Shown: positions 52,896 through 61,500 of the stretch, one piece after another | Position numbering within the stretch: position 1 is the first letter of the stretch | How the letters are laid out: every line of letters starts with the position of its first letter | Assembly (NCBI GenBank): GCA_900319695.1 | Contig: ONPN01000004.1 | Location: forward strand, 22,979-86,978 | DNA length: 64,000 bases | Direction: 5' to 3' | Origin: an uncultured Eubacteriales bacterium | GTDB taxonomy: Bacteria; Bacillota; Clostridia; Oscillospirales; Oscillospiraceae | Made by a program: the position numbers and the translations under genes | The notes under the pieces: model-generated | Seen by the model: the letters and a program-made list of their open reading frames with translations, nothing else | What the model was told of the DNA's origin: nothing | Databases searched by the model: none

Positions 52896-53126
52896 TCAGT
52901 CCATAATCTCAACTGATACTTTTTTGCCCTTTCTCTGGGCGACGGCCCGCATGAGGATACGAATCTGCTTGACGATTCTCCCCTGCCGACCGATGACCTT
53001 GCCCATATCGCCGTCAGCGACGCGGACCTCGAACACGGTCTCGCCGTCGGCTTTGCGCTCGGTCACAGAAACCTGGTCGGGATTATCCACCAGGCTCTGC
53101 ACGATGTAGGTCAAAAGCTCTTTCAT
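52896..53126 (-). CDS. khpA: KH-domain RNA-binding protein KhpA
   Basis: A 76-residue single KH domain, MKELLTYIVQSLVDNPDQV..., with the GxxG loop seen as VIGRQGRIVKQIRILMRAVA (about residues 46-65; IGRQG in place of IGxxG). KhpA dimerises with KhpB and binds RNA, affecting cell division and elongation. It follows rpsP by 19 bp in the usual ffh-rpsP-khpA order. In many Firmicutes rimM and trmD come next, but here the operon ends. Confidence 0.92.
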   Translation of the reverse strand: MKELLTYIVQSLVDNPDQVSVTERKADGETVFEVRVADGDMGKVIGRQGRIVKQIRILMRAVAQRKGKKVSVEIMD

Positions 53127-53145
53127 GCGGTCATGAACTCCTTAA

Positions 53146-53382
53146 TTAGGCCTCAACTTTCTTGAGCAGGCCGCGGACTGTATCGGTGGGCTGAGCGCCG
53201 TTCGCGATCCAGTACTTTGCACGCTCCATATCGACCTTGATCTTCTCGCCGTCGGCCATGGGGTCGTAAATACCCAGCTCCTCGATGAAGCGGCCGTCGC
53301 GCGGGCTGCGGGAATCAGCGACGATGATGCGGTAGTAAGGGGCCTTCTTGGCGCCCATTCTGCGAAGTCTGATCTTAACCAT
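53146..53382 (-). CDS. rpsP: 30S ribosomal protein S16
   Basis: A 78-residue S16, starting [20 protein letters not shown] and containing [21 protein letters not shown]. It has a strong GGAGGTG site before the ATG. It is separated from ffh by 236 bp, which include a palindrome, a duplicated ffh tail and structured repeat copy C. Confidence 0.97.
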   Translation of the reverse strand: MVKIRLRRMGAKKAPYYRIIVADSRSPRDGRFIEELGIYDPMADGEKIKVDMERAKYWIANGAQPTDTVRGLLKKVEA

Positions 53383-53417
53383 GTATTTTCACCTCCATGA
53401 AAAATTTCAATATATCT

Positions 53418-53442
53418 TATAAAATGCTGCGCATTTTATAAA
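53418..53442. terminator. AT-rich perfect palindrome upstream of rpsP
   Basis: TTATAAAATGC (53418-53428) pairs with GCATTTTATAA (53432-53442). It lies directly after the duplicated ffh tail, where the ancestral ffh gene would have ended. Confidence 0.6.
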
Positions 53443-53447
53443 CGGAT

Positions 53448-53496
53448 TAGAGTCCGGGGAAACCCCCGCCGAAGCCGGGGAAGCCGCCTCCGCCCT
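53448..53496 (-). repeat. duplicated ffh C-terminal tail
   Basis: A 49-nt stretch, including the stop codon, matches the end of ffh (53619-53667) at about 45 of 49 positions. Read on the minus strand it encodes GGGGFPGFGGGFPGL and a stop, like ffh itself; the differences appear synonymous. It has no start codon of its own with a ribosome-binding site. The 120-nt repeat copy C separates the two tails. Confidence 0.85.
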
Positions 53497-53616
53497 CGTC
53501 AGAAGAAGCTCGCTGCGCTCTGTTTCCGCGGTTTGCGTAAGTGCCGCGAAAACGCCGCGTCCGCTCCCTCCTTCTTCCTCTCCGATTCAAACCCGCTTTT
53601 CCGGGCTTTGAATCGG
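53497..53616 (+). repeat. 120-nt structured repeat, copy C
   Basis: Same architecture as copies A and B: CGTCAG start, outer stem GAAGAAG (53502-53508) / CTTCTTC (53571-53577), central hairpin 53522-53531/53544-53553 with loop TTTGCGTAAGTG, and a 3' hairpin CCGATTCAAA/TTTGAATCGG (53582-53591 with 53607-53616). It ends 2 nt from the ffh stop codon, in antisense orientation to ffh, between two copies of the ffh tail. Confidence 0.82.
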
Positions 53617-53618
53617 TT

Positions 53619-54992
53619 TTAGAGTCCGGGGAAACCTCCCCCGAAGCCGGGGAAGCCACCGCCGCCCATGCGGCCCATTTTCTTTTGCAGCTTCTTCATG
53701 TTCTTGCCGGAAAGCTGCTTGGTCATCTGCTGCATGGCCTCGAACTGCTTGACGAGGCGGTTGACGTCGACCACCGTGGTGCCGGAGCCCGCGGCGATAC
53801 GCTTTTTGCGGCTGGAGTTGAGGATGGCGGGATTTTCACGCTCAGCCTGCGTCATGGAGAGGATGATCGCCTCCTGACGGGACATGGCCTTGTCGTCGAG
53901 CTTCGCGCCCTTGAGGGCCTTCGCGTCGACGCCGGGAATCATGCTGAGGACACTTTCCAGATCGCCCATGTTCTTGAGCTGGTTCATCTGGTCGAGATAG
54001 TCGCTCAGCGTAAAGCGGTTGGCGCGCAGCCTCTCGGCGGCCTCAAGGGCCTTCTTCTCGTCGAAGCTCTGCTGCGCCTTCTCGATGAGGGTCAGCATGT
54101 CGCCCATGCCGAGGATGCGGGAAGCCATGCGGTCGGGATAGAAGGGCTCGATCATGTCGAGCTTTTCGCCCACGCCGATGAACTTGACGGGCTTGCCGGT
54201 GGCGGCCGTGATGGAGAGGGCCGCGCCGCCTCTCGCGTCGCCGTCGAGCTTGGTGAGCATGACGCCGGTCACGTCCAGCGCTTCATCAAAGGCGGTGGCC
54301 GCGCTGACGGCGTCCTGACCGGTCATGGCGTCGACCACGAGCAGGATCTCGGCGGGCTCCACGGCGGCCTTGATGTTCTTCAGCTCGTCCATGAGCTGGG
54401 CGTCGATGTGGAGACGTCCGGCGGTGTCGAGAAAGACCAGGTCGTTGCCGTGCTTCTTTGCGTGCTCCACGGCGGCCTTCGCAATATCGACGGGATTCGT
54501 CGTGCCCATCTGGAAGACGGGGATGTCGAGCTGCGCGCCGACGGTTTCAAGCTGCTTGATGGCGGCAGGACGGTAGATGTCGCACGCGGCGAGCAGCGGG
54601 CGCTTGCCCTGCTTGCGCATATAGGCGGCGAGCTTGGCGCCGTTCGTGGTCTTGCCCGCGCCTTGCAGGCCGACCAGCATTACGACGCTCGGCGACTTGG
54701 AGCTGATGTTCAGCTTGCGGTTCTCGCTGCCCATCAGGTCGCAGAGCTCCTGGTTGACGATCTTGATGACCATCTGCGCGGGGTTCAGGGCCTCGAGCAC
54801 GTCCGTGCCCACGGCCTTCGCGGTGACGGACTTGGTGAAGTCGCGCACCACTTTGTAGCTGACGTCCGCCTCGAGCAGCGCCATGCGCACCTCGCGCATC
54901 GCGTCCTTGACGTCGTTCTCTGTCAGTCTGCCCTTGCCGCGCAGCTTTTTAAACGCCTCATTCAGTTTTTCAGATAAGCTCTCAAATGCCAT
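53619..54992 (-). CDS. ffh: signal recognition particle protein Ffh
   Basis: A 457-residue SRP54 GTPase: N domain (residues 1 to about 90), G domain with GLQGAGKTTNGAKLA (P-loop), DTAGRLHID (G3) and TKLDGDARGG (G4), and a Met-rich M domain (about residues 300-445) that binds SRP RNA and signal peptides, including QMTKQLSGKNMKKLQKKMGRM. The C-terminus is a Gly/Phe/Pro tail. It follows ylxM by 3 nt. The tail is duplicated downstream, with a structured repeat in between, so the present 3' end may have been acquired with that repeat. Confidence 0.97.
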   Translation of the reverse strand: MAFESLSEKLNEAFKKLRGKGRLTENDVKDAMREVRMALLEADVSYKVVRDFTKSVTAKAVGTDVLEALNPAQMVIKIVNQELCDLMGSENRKLNISSKSPSVVMLVGLQGAGKTTNGAKLAAYMRKQGKRPLLAACDIYRPAAIKQLETVGAQLDIPVFQMGTTNPVDIAKAAVEHAKKHGNDLVFLDTAGRLHIDAQLMDELKNIKAAVEPAEILLVVDAMTGQDAVSAATAFDEALDVTGVMLTKLDGDARGGAALSITAATGKPVKFIGVGEKLDMIEPFYPDRMASRILGMGDMLTLIEKAQQSFDEKKALEAAERLRANRFTLSDYLDQMNQLKNMGDLESVLSMIPGVDAKALKGAKLDDKAMSRQEAIILSMTQAERENPAILNSSRKKRIAAGSGTTVVDVNRLVKQFEAMQQMTKQLSGKNMKKLQKKMGRMGGGGFPGFGGGFPGL

Positions 54993-54995
54993 CTT

Positions 54996-55349
54996 TTATC
55001 CTCTGACGATCAACGTCTCGATCTCCGCCCCGGCCTGCGCTGCCAGGTTTCCGGCCTCGCCCGTGCTGAGCTCTTCGATACGCCGCAGCGTTTTTCGCAG
55101 GCTCTCCAGTCCGCGCCGGTTGTCCTCAAAACGGCGGATCAGCCCGGTTTTTTCCTCGATCTCACGCATTGCGCTCTCGGCGCGGCGGATGTTGTCCCAC
55201 ACGCCCTGGCGGGAGATGCCGAGCTGCTCTGCGATTTCCGACAAAGACAGGTCCTCGTTGTAGTGCAGATCGAAGCACTCTCTCTGCTTGTCGGTCAGGA
55301 GCTCCCCATAGAAATCCAGCAGCATACTCTGCTCTCTTCTGCCCTCCAT
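54996..55349 (-). CDS. ylxM: YlxM/p13-like DNA-binding helix-turn-helix protein
   Basis: A 117-residue protein with a sigma-70 region 4-like HTH: LLTDKQRECFDLHYNEDLSLSEIAEQLGISRQGVWDNIRRAE (about residues 17-58). YlxM is encoded directly upstream of ffh across Firmicutes and is thought to modulate SRP assembly or activity. It is the first gene of the operon, with a consensus promoter at 55387-55415. Confidence 0.93.
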   Translation of the reverse strand: MEGRREQSMLLDFYGELLTDKQRECFDLHYNEDLSLSEIAEQLGISRQGVWDNIRRAESAMREIEEKTGLIRRFEDNRRGLESLRKTLRRIEELSTGEAGNLAAQAGAEIETLIVRG

Positions 55350-55386
55350 GGCGCTCCGCCCCCTGTCAAGTCTTCAACCTTTACGG

Positions 55387-55415
55387 AGTATACACGCTCG
55401 CCCCCGTTCTGTCAA
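55387..55415 (-). promoter_or_regulatory. sigma-A promoter for ylxM-ffh
   Basis: On the minus strand a perfect TTGACA (55415-55410), 17 bp, TATACT (55392-55387). Confidence 0.85.
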
Positions 55416-55509
55416 GTATTTTTTCTTGTCAGAAGCGTCCGTGCATAACTTGTCCGGAATGGGAAAAACTGCATGGTGAATCCCAACACTTGACAAAACG
55501 GAGAGAGAC

Positions 55510-58500
55510 ATGGACAGCATGAATCTGGTATCGTACATTGACGATGAGCGTCTGTTTGATTACGCGGCCTCCTGCGCCCAGACCCTGCGCCCAGACGGCG
55601 TTCTGGACGGGCACGGCGAGGCGGGGACGCTGCGCCGCTGCTTTCAGGAGATCGAACGCTGCCACGACCTGTTCCGGCGGCGCTATCAGGACGCGGCCCG
55701 CGTCCCGGCCGCCTGCGAGTGGCTGCTTGACAACGACTATATGATCCGACGCGAGTACCCGCCTGTCCGCCGCGCCCTGCGCGACGCCGAGCGGCAGCGC
55801 GCCTGCCGGGGAAAGCTGCTGACGCTGGAGCTCTGCCGGGCGCTTTTGCAGGCGGGCAACGGGCGCGTCAGCGAGGAGCGCTGTCTGCTCTTTTTAAGAG
55901 GCTTTCAGTCGGTCACGGTGCTGCGGCGGCGGGAACTGCTGCTCTTTCCCGCCGCGCTGCGGGCGGCTCTGCTGGAAGCTGTGGCTTTTCAGTGCCAAAA
56001 GCTCTGCGCCTCGTCCGAGCCCGAAAGTCTGAGCGACGCCATGGCGGCGCTCTTCGGTTCGCTGAACCTGCTCGCCACCATGGACATGGAGCGCGTGCTG
56101 GACGAGACGGACGTACCCGCCGCGGTTTTGAGCGAAGACCCCGACGGGAGTTTCTCGCGCATGGACCGACCGACGCGGGAGGACTATCTGCGCCGCCTTT
56201 CCGACATGGCCGAGGCCCAGGACCTGGACGAACAGGCCCTCGCCCGCCGCCTCGTGGACACCGCGAAGGCCGACGGAAAACACGTCGGCTTTCTGCTGAT
56301 CGAACCGCCGGGGGAACTGCGCGCGGCGGTGTATATCGCAGCCCTCGCGGGGCTGACGCTCTTCGGCTGTCTCGCAGTGTTCACCGCGCTGAAGGACCTG
56401 CGCGCGGCGCTGCTGCTGATCGTGCCGGTCTGGTCGCTGGTCAAGGGTCTGGTGGACTTTCTGCTGCTGCGCTTTCTGACGCCGCGCCCCTTGCCGAGGC
56501 TCGATCTCACGGCGGGTGTGCCGGAGGAGGGGCGGAGCATCGTCGTGCTGTCGGCCCTGCTCGGCTGCGTGGAGCTCAAGCGCCTAGAGGAACTGCGCCT
56601 CGCCTGCGTGCATGAGGGGAAGGAGCTGCGCTTTGGGCTGCTGGCCGATCTGCCGGCCGCGAAGACGCAGACCTGCCCCGGAGACGAGGCGCTCATCCGC
56701 AAGGCGAGAGAGTATGTCGAAGGGCTCAACCGAAAACACGGCGGCGGCTTCTACCTCTTTCTCCGCCCCCGCACATTTGACGGGGACGGCTACAGCGGCT
56801 TTGAGCGCAAGCGCGGCGCGCTGACGGAGCTGGCAAAGCTGCTGTGCGGCGCGGCCTCCACGCTCGAGGTCACCGGCGACATTGAAGCCCTGAAGGGCAC
56901 GCGCTACATCGTCTCCCTCGACGCGGACACGCGCGTGTTTCCCGGCTCGATCGGTCAGCTCATCGGCGCGGCCCTGCATCCCCTGAACAGGCCCCAGCCG
57001 GGCCCGGACGGTCTGCCGGTCTCGGGGCACGCGATCATCCACCCGCGTATTGAGACGGAGCTTTCGAGCGCGTCGGCCACGGACTTTGCCCTGATCTTCG
57101 CTGGCCCCGGCGGCAGCGATCCCTACGGCGGGGTGTCGTCGGAGCTCTACATGGACGTCTTCGGCTCCGGGGGCTTTGCGGGCAAGGGCCTTCTCGACGC
57201 CGAGATGCTGCTGCGCTGCGGGGAGAAGCTGCCGACGGGGCGCGTACTCAGTCACGACGCGCTGGAGGGCGCATATCTGCACGGGGCGTACATGAGCGAC
57301 GCCGCCTTTTCCGACGCCTTTCCGGCAAAGCCCCTCGCGTACTTCAAGCGCCTGCACCGCTGGGTGCGCGGCGACTGGCAGAACACGCCCTGGATCTTTA
57401 GGCGCGAGCTTGCGATCATGGACCGTTTCCGCCTGCTGGACAACCTGCGGCGCAGCCTCGTCGCCCCGCTGACGCTGACGGCCCTGCTCGCGGGGCTCTG
57501 CGGCGAGGGGCCGGGCCTCCGCCTCGCAGGCTGGGCGGCGCTCTTGACGCTGTTGCAGGATCTGCTGCTGAGTTTTGCGGAGACCGGCCTTCGGCGTGAG
57601 GCGGGACATGTGCGCCTGCGTCGGCATACGCGCCTTTTGACCGGTCTCGGCGGGGCCATCGTGCGCTGCTTCATGCGGCTGTGGCTGCTGCCCTTCGAGG
57701 CCTGGGTCTGCCTCACGGCGATCCTCAGCTCCCTCTGGCGCATGCTCGTCAGCCGCCGACGGCTTTTGCAGTGGACCACCTTTGCGGAGCTCAGGGCCAC
57801 GGCCTCCCTTGCCGAGCATGTGCGGGCCATGTTTCCCTGCGTGGTGCTGGGCGTGCTGCTGATGGCCTTCGCGCCCCAGGCTCCCGGTAAAGCGGCGGGG
57901 CTCATGTGGCTCCTGTCCCCCGCCGCCTGCGCGGCTTTGGCCTTGCCCGCGGCGAAGGATGCCTCTCTCTCCGTGCGCGACAGCGATCTCCTGCTCCGTT
58001 CCCTCACCGAAAGCTGGGGCTACTGCCGCGAGCTCTCCGGCAGGGAGGATCACTTTCTCCCGCCCGACAACTTTCAGCAGCAGCCGCCTGTCGGCGCCGC
58101 GCACCGCACCTCGCCGACCAACATCGGCCTGGCGCTGGCCTCGGCGGCAGCCCTCGGTGCGGCGGGCGTGATTCCGAAGAACGAGTCCGTCGCTTATATT
58201 GAGCGTATGCTGCCCGCGCTGGAGGGGATGGAAAAGCACCGCGGCCACTTCTTCAACTGGTACGACACGCGCACGCTGCGCCCCCTGCGCCCGCGCTTTG
58301 TCTCCACCGTGGACAGCGGCAACCTCTGTGCCGGGCTCATCGTCGCCTGCTCCGCCCTGAAACGCTGGGGCGAGGGTGAGTCGGAACGCCGTCTGCGCGC
58401 GCTGCTGGACGCCATGGACTTTGCCCCGCTTTTTGATTCCAAGCGCGAGCTCTTCTATATCTGCTATGACGCCGAGAAGGAGCGCGGGGCGGGCGGCTGG

Positions 58501-61500
58501 TATGATCTCATGGCGAGCGAGGCGATGCTGACCAGCTATATTGCCCTTGCGAGGGGGCAGATCCCCCTCCGCCACTGGAAAAAGCTCAGCCGCGCCCAGC
58601 TTCAGAAGGACGGCTACCGCGGCCTTGCGAGCTGGACCGGCACGATGTTCGAGTATCTGATGCCCGCGCTCTTCCTGCCGCTCTGCCGCTCGAGCCTCCT
58701 GTATGAGAGCGCCCGCTTCTGCGTCTATGCCCAGAAGCGGCGGCACTACCCCGGCAAGCCCTGGGGCATCTCCGAGAGCGCGTTCTACTCCCTTGACGCC
58801 TCCCTCAGTTACCGCTACAAGGCCCACGGCTGTCCGGCCCTGGCCCTCAAGCGCGGGCAGGAGGCGGACATGGTCATTGCCCCCTATGCGAGCTTTCTGG
58901 CCCTTGCGGTCGAGCCCTCCGCCGCTGCTCGCAATCTGCGCCGTCTGCGCGATCTGGGGGCGGCGGGCCGCTGGGGCTATATCGAGGCCCTGGATTTCAC
59001 GCCCGGCCGCTGTGAAAACCCCAACGGCGAGCAGGTGCGCTGCTGGATGGCCCACCATGTGGGTATGAGCATCCTCGCCGCCGTCAACGCCGTGGACAAC
59101 GGCAGCGTCCGCGCCCTCTTCATGGACGAGCCGGAGATGGCGGCCTTCACCCTGCTTTTGCAGGAGAAGCTGCCCGACTCCGGGGCCGTCATCCGGCGCG
59201 ACCGCAGCCCGATCCCCGAGCGCCCGCCGAAGAGCGCGCGCCAGCCCTGGGAACAGGAGGGCCCGTGCGGGGAAAAGCCCTGCGCCTGCCTGCTCTCCAA
59301 CGGGGCCTACAGCCTGCGCCTTAAAGATAACGGGGAGAGCGCCGCCTTTCTCGGCGAGACCTGCGTCTACCGCCCGGAAGGGGCCGATCCCGGCCTCGCC
59401 CTCACTCTCGGGGAAAGGCCGCTTCTCTCCTCCCGTTATCACTTTGGTGAAGAGAGCTGCGGCTTTGAGTTGGAAGCCGACGGCGTGCGCTGTACCATCA
59501 CCCGACAGTGCGCGGCGGGCGAGCTCGGCGAGACGCTGCGCCTCACGCTAAACAGCGCCGAAAACCGGACTGTCCCGCTCACGCTGCGCTTTACACCCAT
59601 CCTCGCTTTGGAGCGGGACTGGGAGGATCACCGGGCTTACTGGCAGCTCGGCATGACGGCCGAAGCGCGCGGCGGGCGGCTCCTGCTGAGAAGGCTGTCC
59701 AAGACCGGCGGCGCGGAGCTCTGGCTCTGCCTGGCATCCGACGTCCCCGTCGCCTTTGACGCGGACGCGCGCGGCGGTCTCGGTCCGCTCGTAACACCGC
59801 TGATAAATGCCCGCGCAGGACTCACGTTGAAGCGCAAGCGCCCCTGTGAGCTGCGCTTCGTTCTCACCCTGGGCCGCAGCGCCGACGAGGCCTTTGACGC
59901 GGCGGGCCGTCTTTTGGACGCACCCGCCGATTCGGGCGGAACCATGCCCCGGGCCGCGGCCCTGCGTCTGGGACTCAGCGGCGAAGCCCTGGGCGAAGCG
60001 ATGGTCCAAGTCCTGCCGCTGTGGGAAAACCGCCTCCTTGACGCCGCCCCCAGGCGGGAGCTCTGGCGCTGGGGCATCTCGGGCGATCTGCCGATCATCG
60101 CCTGCCGCGCGGGAGCGGCGGAGGCGGACAAGCTGCTGCGTCAGTTCTGCCTGCTCAAAAGCTGCGGCCTGGAATCGGAGCTTGTTTTTCTCTCCGACGA
60201 GCAGGGCGAATACCTGCGCCCGCGCCTGCGGGAGATCGAAGGCCGGCTCGCCTCCTTCGGTCTTGCGGCGCTTTTAGGGGTGAAGGGCGGCGTGCTCTGC
60301 GTGCCCACCGCCGCGGAAGCGGTTTTGCTCCATCGCGCGGCGGTGTTCATCGGGGAGGAAAAGACGCTGCCCGCGTCCCTCGTCCCCGCGCTGCCCGCGC
60401 CGAAACGGGGAGAAGACGCCCCGCCCCACCGCTGGGACGGCGACATCTTCTCCTACGCCGTGCGGGATGCCCTGCCGCCGCGCGCCTGGCAGCAGGTGCT
60501 TACCAACGGCAGTCTCTCCGCCTTTGCCGCCGACTTCGGTCCGGCGGGGCTGTGGCTTAAAAACGCGCGGGAGATGCGTCTGCTGCCCCCGCCGCCGGAT
60601 ATCCGCGACAGCGCAGGGGCCGAGGCCCTGTACGCCCTCGTCGGAGGGCAGCCCGTCAGTCTCTTTGCGGACGGCGTCGGCGCGTGCCGCGTGCGCCTCT
60701 CCCCCGGCCTCTGCGTGTGGCAAAAGGAACTCGCCGGGCGGCGGGTGGAGACCACACTTTTCATTCCAACGGGGCTTGACCTGCGCGTGCTGCTCATTTG
60801 CGGCGCGAAGGGCCTGCGCCTCAACTGGGAGCTCCGGCCGACTCTCGGAACCTCCGATTCGGCGGGGCTGCAAATCGAAGAGCGGGACGGCCTCGTCCGC
60901 CTGTCTGACGCGGGGAGCTGGCTGCCCGGTGTTGAGCTCCTGGCCGCGGCCTCCGTGCCTTTCACCGTGAAATCCGACTTCTGTCCCCGCGCCCTGCGCC
61001 TGAGCTTTGAGGCGGAGGAGACGACCATGCTCCTACTCGGCACGGATGAAGAGGCGATCGCCCATGTCCTCGAACCCGGCGAGGCGGACGCCCTGCTCGC
61101 CGAGACGCGTGACTGGTGGAGCCGCCTGCTCGGGCGCTTTCATCTCGACTGCGCAGACGCGGCGCTCACGCACTATCTGAATACCTGGGCGGTCTATCAA
61201 TGTTACGCCTGTCGCCTCCTGGCGCGCAGCAGTCTTTACCAGAGCGGCGGGGCTGTCGGTTTTCGCGATCAGCTCCAGGACAGCGTCAACCTCCTGCTCA
61301 TCGACCCCGGCCTCTGCCGCAATCAGATTCTCGACTGCTGCCGCCATCAGTACCGCGAGGGCGACGTGCTCCACTGGTGGCACCGCCATCCGGCGGGCGA
61401 CCGGGGCGTGCGCACCCGCTGCTCGGACGATCTGCTGTGGCTTGCCTGGGCCCTGTGCGAGTACACGGAAGCGACCGGCGATCTCCGCCTCTGCTCCGTG

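Noticed and set aside
53447-53659. 70-codon minus-strand frame covering the duplicated ffh tail and repeat copy C
   Set aside because: It reads through the structured repeat in a frame without homology and has no ribosome-binding site. Only its last 15 codons, the duplicated tail, are meaningful.
56584-59442. 952-codon minus-strand frame inside the glucan synthase gene
   Set aside because: Shadow of a GC-rich gene with recognisable domains on the plus strand; no motifs.
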